Positions 19,201-27,103 of a stretch of 64,000 bases of DNA are shown one piece after another; within the stretch, counting starts at the first letter, position 1; the number at the start of each line of letters is the position of its first letter. The translations under genes were made by a program, and so were the position numbers. This DNA is from CAXBNB01 sp965267535. GTDB lineage: Bacteria; Bacteroidota; Bacteroidia; Cytophagales; Cyclobacteriaceae. The stretch spans positions 3,162,001 to 3,226,000 of the forward strand of contig OZ254082.1 of NCBI GenBank assembly GCA_965267535.1. Reading direction: 5' to 3'. The notes under the pieces are model-generated. The model did no database searches, had not been told where the DNA came from, and was given only the letters and a program-made list of their open reading frames with translations.

Positions 19201-19464
19201 AGAAAAATCTGCCGTACCGAAATCGAGCCTGGAATCGAGTGGCAACTGTGCATGTGCTGCTGCTACAAACTTAGCCACTTTCCCTCTCTCGCCATCAGTT
19301 ATAAATTCTGTATTTGCCGTACCGGCATCAGTTGCATTGAGTTCATTTCCACTGGCGTCTTTCAGGTCTTCATCTAGTGGAAGGTGCACTATCGGGTCTT
19401 GTGCAAAACTTGCCTGTGTCAGTAGCCAAATCAGGCAACCGACTATTGTTATCTTATTTCTCAT
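16237..19464 (-). CDS. Four-repeat LamG (concanavalin-like) surface protein with T9SS sorting domain
   Basis: A 1075-residue protein with a signal peptide (cleavage near TQASFA-QD) and four tandem LamG/jelly-roll domains at about residues 23-264, 265-506, 507-739 and 740-969. Each carries the same NKDWGSG, HLWTVN, RLDWDADDN, DSKD-T and MQDATG signatures. Repeats 1 and 2 are almost identical in their central 140 residues. Residues about 992-1075 (starting FSVYPNP and ending with GKIMLER) are a type A C-terminal sorting domain of the type IX secretion system, so the protein is exported to the cell surface or beyond. No catalytic motif is seen. LamG domains bind glycans and other ligands. Its place between susD and a lipoprotein gene in the SusCD operon suggests a multivalent substrate-capture protein (inference). 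Confidence 0.9.
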   Translation of the reverse strand: MRNKITIVGCLIWLLTQASFAQDPIVHLPLDEDLKDASGNELNATDAGTANTEFITDGERGKVAKFVAAAHAQLPLDSRLDFGTADFSFAFWVKIDNTTFPPSDPAIISNKDWGSGSNTGFVLALDNAGQVGEHLWTVNVADDHADNNRLDWDADDNNTPDLVDGKWHFVAVVFDRDATMNVYFDGELKQSDAAADSKDLTLLQGNLSDPALPFTLMQDATGGYGADFEALLDDVLIYDRVVTAQEVADIYANGGYTKDPALGADVYLPFDSDLNDASGNDLHAEDKGTASTEFVSDAQRGNVAFFPAAAHAQLPLDPKLDFGTADFSFAFWVKIDNTTFPPSDPAVISNKDWGSGSNTGFVLALDNAGQVGEHLWTVNVADDHADNNRLDWDADDNSTPDLVDGNWHFVAVVFDRDATMNVYFDGELKQSDAAADSKDLTLLQGNLSDPALPFTIMQDATGGYGADFEAYIDDLRIWSGKAISAEQVTEAYNFVQDEGGPDLALGASIYLPMDEDLKDASGNGIDAVNAGTEDVSFVNDNVRGMVAEFPVAAHAQIPVEKFDLGEGDFTCSFWVKIDASTSIASDPVIIGNKDWGSGGNPGFLVALDGAGVPGEHLWTVNVSDEGAGRLDWDADDNNTPDLQDGSWHMVTVVMDRDDKMYVYMDAELRQSDEAADSKDMTLVPGSLSSGLPLTLMQDATGGYSADFAAWIDDVRVWKDKALTAEEVLQVYSPLDKSYEASVFLPFNNDLNDFSGNGLHASDAGTESTEFQVDAERGDVAYFPTAAHAQLPIDPVLDFGTEDFSVAFWVKIDNATFPDSDPVIVGNKDWGSGGNRGFLVALDGAGGQGNHLWTVNAADGDGGRLDWDADDNSTPDLVDNKWHLVAVTFDRDATMNVYLDGELRQSDEAADSKDLTLAPGDMADDALPFTIMQDATGSYGADFAASLDNVRIWNRAITSAEVKKIFDEDKGNGATNTEPEGIVLEVEKVEKEPFSVYPNPIRNGWSKFSFSLDRPSAVYLTIYNQSGRIVEQITNKQLPVGKHALQWDATGNQPGMYFYRLQGNDLLHSGKIMLER
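16558..19398 (-). repeat. Four in-frame LamG-encoding repeats of about 700-726 bp
   Basis: Tandem units at 19398-18673, 18672-17947, 17946-17248 and 17247-16558 code for the four LamG domains. Units 1 and 2 (726 bp each) share long near-identical stretches at the DNA level, so they are a recent duplication or are homogenised by recombination. Units 3 and 4 have diverged and are shorter. Confidence 0.88.
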
Positions 19465-19482
19465 GATTCGAAGTTTTAATGA

Positions 19483-21003
19483 TTAATCCACATCCCACCA
19501 TACTTTGGTCTGGGTGTTGTCTGCTCCCTGGCGCGCAACGGCCGCATCGTAGTTGGCCTTATTGAGCCCCTGTTCTGTAAGGGGATACAGGTGGCGCACC
19601 GGTACAAATCCTAAACTTGCCGGGCCGGGTACTATGTTTGGCACTCCGGTTCTTCTCCATTCTGACCATCCTTCAAAGCCATTGTTGAACAAAGCCAACC
19701 ACTTTTGCAAAGCAATTTTTTCCAGCTTTTGTTCCTGCGTACCGGTATACTGCACAGCATCCTGGGTAAAGTAGGAAGGATCAGGCTGTACATCCTGAGC
19801 TGTGGGAAAAGTATAGTTATCGGGTATCCTGCTTGCATAGTAGTCGAAATGCGCTTGTACACCCGCCAGATAATATGCCTCAGGATCGCCTGATATATAC
19901 CCTCTTTCGGCTGCTTCGGCCAGTGTCAACTGCAACTCGGCGTAGGTCATCAGCAGACTCTGAGCCGCTGTGGGTGAAGACAGTTCGGGATCGAACTCCA
20001 AAGGCGCCCATAGCAATCCGGCTATCGACTGATTGGCAGCTCCTCCGTTGTAGAGGTTTTCGTCGGCTATACCATTGGGCACTCCTACATACTCGGGGTT
20101 GGCTGATCCCCTGGTGCTCTCTGTGGGTTGTGCAAATACATACAAACGGGGATCGTTCATGTCGCTCAGGATATCCACCATGGTTTTAGATGCATGGGTG
20201 GATGTTACATATTGCCCTACGGCAGAACGATATCGTGGAAATTCATTGCCCAGCTCATCCAGGTACTGCAATGCGGCCTGATCACCATTGTTTTCAAAAA
20301 TAGGATAGGTATTTGCATCGCCTACAATTTGCTGCATGGCAGACGAAGGGTCTTTTCTACCGGATATCCGCATCAAGCAGCGCAGACGCAACGAGTTGGC
20401 AAATTTTTTCCACTTCATTACATCTCCGTTGTAGAGGATATCTCCCGTTACCGGATCTCCCGTAGGAGACAACAAGGAGTTGGCTTTTTCCAAATCGGCC
20501 AATATCCCTTCGTATATAGCTTCCTGTGTGTCGTATTTAGGGTAATTTATGCCCTCGCTCTTGGCCTTGGCTGCCTCTGAATACGGCACATCACCGTAGA
20601 TGTCAGTCAGGTTTTGAAACATAAATGATTTCAAAACCAGTGCTACTCCCTGAAAGTTTTTCTGGTCTCTGGCTTCTGCTATCTCCAACACACCGTTGAG
20701 GTCTCTCATTCGATCGTAAAACGACCACAGAAAGTACTCAGTAGCGTCTGCTGGCGCCCAGTCAAAAGCACTCACAAACTGATTGGTGAGGTAATCCGCC
20801 ACTACGTTTCCCCTTCTCCATGATCCGGTATAGTAGTCGCTCATACTCCCCTTGATTATGCCCGGCAGTAATAGTCCGGGGTTTGTCACGGTTTCGGGTT
20901 GGTTAGGGTTTGTATTTATTTCTTCAAATCCATCGGTACAACTGGTTGCTGTAAGTTGAAATACCAACAGAATCAATACGATTTTATTTATTATTCTTTT
21001 CAT
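19483..21003 (-). CDS. SusD/RagB-family surface lipoprotein
   Basis: A 506-residue SusD-like protein (SusD-like_2 type) with a lipoprotein signal (LTATSC). The start of the mature chain (TDGFEEINTNPN) and the YGDVPYSEA segment are typical. SusD proteins sit on the outer-membrane surface as a lid on a SusC TonB-dependent channel and deliver oligomeric substrate. It follows susC by 12 bp and precedes the LamG gene by 18 bp. Most SusD partners take glycans or peptides; the neighbouring alpha-mannosidase and phosphoesterases point to a phosphorylated or phosphonylated mannoglycan, which is inference. Confidence 0.93.
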   Translation of the reverse strand: MKRIINKIVLILLVFQLTATSCTDGFEEINTNPNQPETVTNPGLLLPGIIKGSMSDYYTGSWRRGNVVADYLTNQFVSAFDWAPADATEYFLWSFYDRMRDLNGVLEIAEARDQKNFQGVALVLKSFMFQNLTDIYGDVPYSEAAKAKSEGINYPKYDTQEAIYEGILADLEKANSLLSPTGDPVTGDILYNGDVMKWKKFANSLRLRCLMRISGRKDPSSAMQQIVGDANTYPIFENNGDQAALQYLDELGNEFPRYRSAVGQYVTSTHASKTMVDILSDMNDPRLYVFAQPTESTRGSANPEYVGVPNGIADENLYNGGAANQSIAGLLWAPLEFDPELSSPTAAQSLLMTYAELQLTLAEAAERGYISGDPEAYYLAGVQAHFDYYASRIPDNYTFPTAQDVQPDPSYFTQDAVQYTGTQEQKLEKIALQKWLALFNNGFEGWSEWRRTGVPNIVPGPASLGFVPVRHLYPLTEQGLNKANYDAAVARQGADNTQTKVWWDVD

Positions 21004-21015
21004 GATCGGTATTTT

Positions 21016-24000
21016 TTAAAGCCTAAAATTGATATTAACGCCCCAGCTTTTGGTAGATGGTAAACTCATGTTTTCAAACCCGGGAATCAGTCCGCCACCG
21101 GTTGTGGCTACTGCTCCTTCCGGATCGAAGTGGGGGTTGTCTGTCCATAGTTTCAGATTTCTGCCCGATACTGAAATTCGTACATCTCTGAATGGCAAGC
21201 TACCCATAAGCGAATTGGGCAGGTTGTAGCCTATAGCCACTTCTCTGAGTTTGATATAAGAGGCGTCAAACACCTGCGATTCTGAGTTGTGATCGTGATA
21301 CCTTTTGTAATAATTTCTGGCAGTAGTACCGTATATGCCCTCGCTGGCAGTACCATCTGTGCTGGTTCGGTTTGGTGAGTAAGTACCGTCACCATTGTCT
21401 GCTGCTCCTGCATGGTAATACAGGCCGTCATACTCTGTGCCAGGCTCTCGTGCTCCCCGCTCTATGGCTGTTTCTTCCAACTGGCCTGCTCCCATGGCTT
21501 TGTTGTAAAAGCGAGAGATAAATATGCCTCCCTGACGTACGTCGAACAACGCTCTTGCATAAAAGCCTTTGTAAGCAAAGTCATTGAGTATACCTGCTGT
21601 CCAATCTGAGTTGAAGTTTCCCAGGTATATAGGGCTGGTCGTTTTTACAGGATCGCCATTAGCTCCAATAATAATATCGCCTTTCATGGGGCCACTTTGC
21701 ACTCTTTCAAAACCCGGTCCGTATATTGCCCCCATGCGCTCACCTACTCTGGCTTCCAGGGTAGCTTCTTCTCCGGGTGCAGATTGAACTACAGCATCTA
21801 CACCGGCTGTAAGCTCTACCACTTCGCTTCGGTTTCGGGCAAAATTGACGCGGGTATTCCAGGTGAACCCATTGTCGAGACGGATGGGAGTGCCTCTCAG
21901 CATTACTTCTATTCCTGTATTTTTTATTTCTCCGGCATTTATTACTCTGGAGTTATATCCAGAGGTTTGAGACAATGGGATGTTCAATATCTGATCCCTG
22001 GACCGGATATCATAATAGGTAATATCCATACCTAACCTATCGTCGAAAAGCGAAAACTCTAAACCAAATTCATAGGTGTTGATCGATTCGGGTTTGAGGT
22101 TAGGATTTTTCAGGTCTGCTGTTTCGGCTAAAGATAGCGTGCCTCCCCAGGGTTGTCTGTATCCGTATGCGTTATACAACTGATACGGACCTGTATCTTT
22201 TCCTACTTCGGCCCATCCTGCTCTCACCTTAAGCATATCTACAAAAGAGGGCAGCTCCACTATTTCATTGATCAAAGCACTGGTAGAAACCGAAGGGTAG
22301 AAATAGGAGTTGTTGGATGCCGGCAAGGTACTCGACCAGTCATTTCTGGCAGTAATATCCATAAATAGTATATTCTTGTAATCCAACTGCGCCAGACCGT
22401 ACACACTATTAATTCTTCTTTTCGTTCTTGCCTGATATATCTGCAGGTTAGCTGCTGTATTGCCCAAATTATAAATACCCGGTATGAGCAACTCTGGGGC
22501 ATAACTACTCACACTGTTGGTGCGTTGCTCCATCCTGTTGGCTCCAGCAGACACCTTCACCCCAAAATCACCTTCGCCTTTCAAGTCATAAGACAAAAGC
22601 ATGTCGGTATTTCTTTCTTCGAAGGTCACGTTCACTTCTCTATACGACCCTTTTTCAGCTCCTACAGAACTTACCGCTCTGCGTATTGGTCTGTTGTCGC
22701 TGTAGTAGTCTGTGCCGGTACGCAAAACAAGACTGAGCTTATCTGTAAAATCATAGGTAAGCGAAACATTGCCTATTAACCTGTCTTTGTCTTGCCCACT
22801 TGTATTTTCGTATTGGTAAAAAAACGGGTTGTTGTGGTTTTCACCGTAGTTGTATTGAAACTGCTGTACCCCTTCCAGCCCTGGCTGCCAATAGTCACGA
22901 AGGCTGTTCATGTTTACCTGACGTGTCATCCAAAGCATAAAATACATAGGCGTGTTTCTGCCATATCCCTGATCGGGTCGGTTGGTGCTTTGGGTTTTGA
23001 TGTAGCTCATTTTTACAGCCGCTGAAAACTTGTCCGTAAAGTTGTAGCTACTGTTTAGGGCTACTGTATTTCTTTCCAGATCGTTGTTAGGGATTATACC
23101 TTTTTGATCGGTACGGGTATAGCTCACCCTAACTGCACCGTCTTCATTGCCTCCGGCTATGGCCACATTGGTAAATACGGTATGGCCGGTTTCGAAGAAG
23201 TCTCTCACGTTGTTGGGTTGCGATACCCACGGTGTAGGTATTACATGGCCTCTATCGCTCAGGTGCACATCTCCCCCACGGTATCCGTTGGTTGTAGGCG
23301 AATCAAACTGTGCTCGATTCGGTCCATGGTTAAGCCTCGGCCCCCAGCTTTCGTCGTACCCGTCCTGAATACCATTGGGGTAAAGTCCTGCTCCATAGCC
23401 AAAATTTGATCCTTCAAACAAACCACTGGATCCTCCGCCAAATTCATTTTGAAAACGAGGAAGTCTCAACACCTCTTCTGAAGTATAGGAAGTGTTGAAA
23501 GAGACACCCAGTCCTTTATTTTTCTTTCCTGACTTGGTCGTGATAACGATAACTCCATTAGCGGCACGCGAACCATACAAAGCTGCTGCTCCCGGCCCTT
23601 TTAGCACGTTTACACTTTCTATATCTGCGGGATTGATTTCTGATGCCGCATTGCCATAGTCTGCCGCTGTGAAGTTGTTTATCTGATTGCTAATGGGAAT
23701 ACCATCTACCACAAATAACGGTTGGTTGCCGTTGATTCCCAGTGAAGACTCTCCACGCAGGATCAATCGGGTAGAACTACCCACACCTGCATTGGATTGT
23801 ACATTGAGGCCGGCTACTTTCCCTGCCAAAGCATTGGTAAAGTTGGTTTCGCGGGCTTCATTTAATCCCTCGCCTTCCAGCTCTTGCACTGCATAGCCTA
23901 GCGACTGTTTTTCACGCTCTATGCCCAGGGCGGTTACCACCACTTCGTCCAGTGCTTCAGCTGATTCAGCCAGCTGCACATTTACCGGCTGACCTGTATT

Positions 24001-24615
24001 GCCTGTAATGTCTACCTCTACGGCATCATAACCTATGTAGCTAATCACCAACGTAGTAGCATTGGACGGAACTGATAAAGTGAATTTTCCGAAAACATCG
24101 GATACTGTACCGGCCTGAGTACCTTTTACCTGTACAGTTGCACCGGGTAATCCTTCGCCGTTTGCAGCATCTGTAACCGTTCCGGAAATGTCTACATCTG
24201 CTTCTACCACTATACTCAGGCGCTGCGTATCGTCGGTATCTTCTGTGTCCTCCATTTTCGACACAGCTATTACATTATTGATTTGCCGAAATTTTAGTCT
24301 GGCTCTTTTGGAGATTTCCAGCAACACATCAGACACTTTCCTGTTTTCCCCTTTAGCCAGGGTCATTCTTACATTTTTATCTAGTACACCTTTTTTGTAG
24401 TAGAATTTAAAATTAGTCTTTTCTTCGATTTGCTCGAAGGTCTCCAAAATGGAGCTGTTTTCAACGTTCATGCTGATCGTTGTTTCCTGAGCGCTACTGT
24501 ATTGAGCATTGATGTCGTACGCACATACCATACTCAAAAAAAACGCCTGGATCATCACACCATAAGTTGTAAGTTTTATGGCCATAATTAGTAATCGTAC
24601 AAATTTAATTTTCAT
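21016..24615 (-). CDS. SusC/RagA TonB-dependent transporter with STN signalling domain
   Basis: A 1199-residue outer-membrane protein. After the signal sequence comes an STN (secretin/TonB short N-terminal) domain at about residues 45-115, a carboxypeptidase-regulatory-like beta-sandwich at about 145-225, the plug (VVVTALGIERE, then FVVDGIPIS) and a beta-barrel ending in NINFRL. The STN domain is used by receptors that signal through an anti-sigma FecR protein, and genes for FecR and an ECF sigma factor lie immediately upstream. Together with the SusD it forms a TonB-energised import pump. The substrate is unknown. Confidence 0.94.
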   Translation of the reverse strand: MKIKFVRLLIMAIKLTTYGVMIQAFFLSMVCAYDINAQYSSAQETTISMNVENSSILETFEQIEEKTNFKFYYKKGVLDKNVRMTLAKGENRKVSDVLLEISKRARLKFRQINNVIAVSKMEDTEDTDDTQRLSIVVEADVDISGTVTDAANGEGLPGATVQVKGTQAGTVSDVFGKFTLSVPSNATTLVISYIGYDAVEVDITGNTGQPVNVQLAESAEALDEVVVTALGIEREKQSLGYAVQELEGEGLNEARETNFTNALAGKVAGLNVQSNAGVGSSTRLILRGESSLGINGNQPLFVVDGIPISNQINNFTAADYGNAASEINPADIESVNVLKGPGAAALYGSRAANGVIVITTKSGKKNKGLGVSFNTSYTSEEVLRLPRFQNEFGGGSSGLFEGSNFGYGAGLYPNGIQDGYDESWGPRLNHGPNRAQFDSPTTNGYRGGDVHLSDRGHVIPTPWVSQPNNVRDFFETGHTVFTNVAIAGGNEDGAVRVSYTRTDQKGIIPNNDLERNTVALNSSYNFTDKFSAAVKMSYIKTQSTNRPDQGYGRNTPMYFMLWMTRQVNMNSLRDYWQPGLEGVQQFQYNYGENHNNPFFYQYENTSGQDKDRLIGNVSLTYDFTDKLSLVLRTGTDYYSDNRPIRRAVSSVGAEKGSYREVNVTFEERNTDMLLSYDLKGEGDFGVKVSAGANRMEQRTNSVSSYAPELLIPGIYNLGNTAANLQIYQARTKRRINSVYGLAQLDYKNILFMDITARNDWSSTLPASNNSYFYPSVSTSALINEIVELPSFVDMLKVRAGWAEVGKDTGPYQLYNAYGYRQPWGGTLSLAETADLKNPNLKPESINTYEFGLEFSLFDDRLGMDITYYDIRSRDQILNIPLSQTSGYNSRVINAGEIKNTGIEVMLRGTPIRLDNGFTWNTRVNFARNRSEVVELTAGVDAVVQSAPGEEATLEARVGERMGAIYGPGFERVQSGPMKGDIIIGANGDPVKTTSPIYLGNFNSDWTAGILNDFAYKGFYARALFDVRQGGIFISRFYNKAMGAGQLEETAIERGAREPGTEYDGLYYHAGAADNGDGTYSPNRTSTDGTASEGIYGTTARNYYKRYHDHNSESQVFDASYIKLREVAIGYNLPNSLMGSLPFRDVRISVSGRNLKLWTDNPHFDPEGAVATTGGGLIPGFENMSLPSTKSWGVNINFRL

Positions 24616-24703
24616 ACCTTTGTAAGGTTTTGTGAAACAAAGTTTTGCAATTCAATATTCCCGAATCTTCATTTTGACGGATGTGAATTCAGGAATAGAC
24701 TCT

Positions 24704-24726
24704 CCCCGGATATCTTATATTCGGGG
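24704..24726. promoter_or_regulatory. Hairpin between fecR and susC (locus 1)
   Basis: A stem of about 10 bp (CCCCGGATAT / ATATTCGGGG, one G-T pair) with a 3-base loop lies 43 bp after the fecR stop and 89 bp before susC. On the plus strand it is followed by a T-rich run, but both flanking genes are on the minus strand. There it is preceded by an A-run and has no U-tract, so it may be a partial terminator, attenuator or transcript-processing site. Locus 2 has an equivalent hairpin. Confidence 0.5.
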
Positions 24727-24768
24727 TTTTTTCTTTTATGGGGTAATTTTTCTACATGGTATCATTGA

Positions 24769-25821
24769 TTAAAATTTTACTATAACTACCTTATTATCAA
24801 TTTCATACTGAAAATCCAGCGAATAGCTCAGCGCTTCCAATACGTTTTCCAGTGTTTCGTTTTCAAATGTTCCCGTGCCCTTCAGCTCCTCTGCCCCGGA
24901 AGGTAGATTCTGCACGTCGAACGACACATTGTACCATCGCTCGAGAGTACGTACTGCTTCGTTGAAATCTGTTTCCTCGAAGTAAATCACTCCGTCTTTC
25001 CATGCCACTACCGAAAGAGGATCAAACGCTCTCTTTATCAACCCCTTACCTTCCACTACTGCTTCTTCACTTGGGTTCAGTATCATGCCTTCCTGAGCGG
25101 TAAGGTGTGTATGCAGTACTTTTACTTTTCCTTCTGTCAACGATATCTTGCTTGTTCCTTCCTCGGGAAAAGCACGCACATTGAAAGCTGTACCCAAAGC
25201 TGTAGTAGAAGAGTGTCGTGTAGTCACTATAAAGGGTACTTCCTTGTTTTTAGCTACTTCAAAATAGGCCTCTCCTTCCAGGTAAATCTCACGGTTTTTA
25301 ACACCATAGTCCTTGTCAGAATACCGCACCAAACTTTCGGCATTGAGGTGAATTTTTGTGCCGTCTCTCAGCACTATGCGCGAACGCTGGCCGGACGGGT
25401 TGGCTTTAATAATTTCCTGTGGCAGTTCTGCTACTTCCTCGACTTGACTTCCTTCTAAATAAAACAAGGCAAACGAAACTCCTATCGCCAATACAATCAT
25501 GGCGGCTACACTCCACCACTTTTGATATATGGCAGTTAACGGTATTTTGTGCTGTTTTTCACTTTCGTCTACAACGGTATCACGGTTAACAGATAAAACA
25601 GGTGTGGCATCTTCTTTCTTTATATCCTGAATGATGCCATGGAACAGGTGGGCTTTTCGATTTTCATTGTCCGACAAAATATCGGGATTTTCCCATTCCT
25701 TTTTCAAAAATTCATGAGCTTCTTCCTTGTTTTTATTTTTCAATAAGTACTCCCTCACCATTCGCACTTCTTCCGGAGTGCATTCGTTGCGCGAAAACTT
25801 ATCTAATATTTCCTTGTTCAT
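24769..25821 (-). CDS. FecR-type anti-sigma factor
   Basis: A 350-residue single-pass inner-membrane protein. The N-terminal cytoplasmic part (residues 1-100) contacts the sigma factor, a transmembrane helix lies at about 102-121, then the periplasmic FecR domain (NPSGQRSRIVLRDGT, LEGEAYFEVAKN, TALGTAFNVRAF) and a C-terminal DUF4974 domain (FEETDFNEAVRTLERWYNV). The periplasmic part senses the STN domain of the SusC receptor and releases the sigma factor. Located between the sigma gene and susC on the same strand. Confidence 0.94.
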   Translation of the reverse strand: MNKEILDKFSRNECTPEEVRMVREYLLKNKNKEEAHEFLKKEWENPDILSDNENRKAHLFHGIIQDIKKEDATPVLSVNRDTVVDESEKQHKIPLTAIYQKWWSVAAMIVLAIGVSFALFYLEGSQVEEVAELPQEIIKANPSGQRSRIVLRDGTKIHLNAESLVRYSDKDYGVKNREIYLEGEAYFEVAKNKEVPFIVTTRHSSTTALGTAFNVRAFPEEGTSKISLTEGKVKVLHTHLTAQEGMILNPSEEAVVEGKGLIKRAFDPLSVVAWKDGVIYFEETDFNEAVRTLERWYNVSFDVQNLPSGAEELKGTGTFENETLENVLEALSYSLDFQYEIDNKVVIVKF

Positions 25822-26030
25822 ATTTTTTACTTTAAAAGAATAGCAACAACTACTCTAAAGTACGGGCCATACCAAATGCAACCGTACATCCGGTTCATAG
25901 GGAATACACAGAAAGGGAACAAAGTGGTTACCGTGTTTTATTTTTTTTTAGAAAAAATATAAAAAAGAAGGAGTACGGTGTGTAAATGAGGGTTTCAGTA
26001 AGCTAATCAAATAGAGCAAAGAGTGCCGTC

Positions 26031-26603
26031 TTATATTGATGCCGCAAATTTCAACGTATCTTTTAGGGTCTTAGTCGCTTTTCGTAGCTGGCCGGCTACT
26101 GTGTTGGTAGAGATATTGAGCTCATTGGCAATCTCTTTATTGGTATACCCCTGCATTTTGCTTAGCACAAATATTCTACGCCTTTTAGTAGGCAGTGCGT
26201 CTATGGCATTATCTATACACTCCTGCATCTCTTTGGCTATCACATCGTTTTCAGTTTTGCAGGCCACTACATCCGATTCCCTTACCACTTCAAAATATCG
26301 CGGCTCTTCTACTCGGGTACGCAATGCATTCAGCATTAGGTTGTGGGTGATTTTAAATATAAATCCACTGAGTGAGAGGCTGGCATTTAGCTTTTGCCTG
26401 TTTTGCCATACTTTCAAAAAGACATCATGTACAATTTCCTCTGCCAGTTCACGGGACTTCAAAAACTTGAAAGCAAAACTCAACACCCTATCGTAAAAGT
26501 GATCATATAGCTGGCCAAATGCTTCCATATCATTATGGCTTATCCGCTCAACTAGATGAGTGTAATCATCTTTGGGTAACTGGTTGGGTTGTGTACCTGA
26601 CAT
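26031..26603 (-). CDS. ECF sigma-70 factor (FecI-like, Bacteroidota type)
   Basis: A 190-residue extracytoplasmic-function sigma factor. Region 2 (about residues 20-90, with LYDHFYDRVLSFAFKF and EEIVHDVFLKVW) and region 4 (about 130-182, with LPTKRRRIFVLSKMQGYTN and the NKEIANELNIS helix-turn-helix) are complete. Followed by fecR and an STN-containing susC, it forms a classic trans-envelope signalling unit expected to raise transcription of the SusCD operon when substrate binds. Confidence 0.94.
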   Translation of the reverse strand: MSGTQPNQLPKDDYTHLVERISHNDMEAFGQLYDHFYDRVLSFAFKFLKSRELAEEIVHDVFLKVWQNRQKLNASLSLSGFIFKITHNLMLNALRTRVEEPRYFEVVRESDVVACKTENDVIAKEMQECIDNAIDALPTKRRRIFVLSKMQGYTNKEIANELNISTNTVAGQLRKATKTLKDTLKFAASI

Positions 26604-27103
26604 GCCTTTATTCTATTTAGAGCGTAGCGTTTATGTTGATTTCTCGTAAAATTAACTGATGCTACGTTCAAGCAGTTTATCTCAAGTTTATGTTAAGTTT
26701 AATTTTTTTCAGGGCCAGCAATTGAGCCCATGAATTTAAATGATTTTATTTGAAAAGTAATGAAGTGAAGAAAAAAAATACTGAGAAACACCTAAATGCA
26801 AGAAAAACGAACTATCTATCATTGCTTTTCATGAGTACTAATCCACAAACAAATCCATTTTGCATTGGCACTCTAACTCCATACGTATAGGGAGGCAGAT
26901 ATATAGCTTTGGGCCATCCAGGTACCTACTCTCCGGTAACAACCTTACTTTTTTATTAATTATTGCTGTCAAAACCTTTTTAGGCTTGGTATTTGTTAAG
27001 CTTTCGAAATAATGCGTTTTTGGTGAAAATATTGACTTATTGTCACCGGATGCAAATAATTTGGTTACAGTTTTTATTGAATAAACAAGCTCACTCATCA
27101 ACA
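26604..27103. other. 500-bp intergenic region between divergent sigma and beta-barrel genes
   Basis: The region should hold the promoters of the sigma factor (leftward) and the outer-membrane protein (rightward). A minus-strand reading frame at 26838-27104 has no signal peptide, family motif or protein-like composition and is not called. No strong hairpin, repeat or RNA gene is seen. Confidence 0.5.

Noticed and set aside
16558..19398. The large tandem repeat as a CRISPR array or non-coding satellite
   Set aside because: Unit length of about 700 bp, in-frame coding and protein-level conservation show it is a domain repeat.
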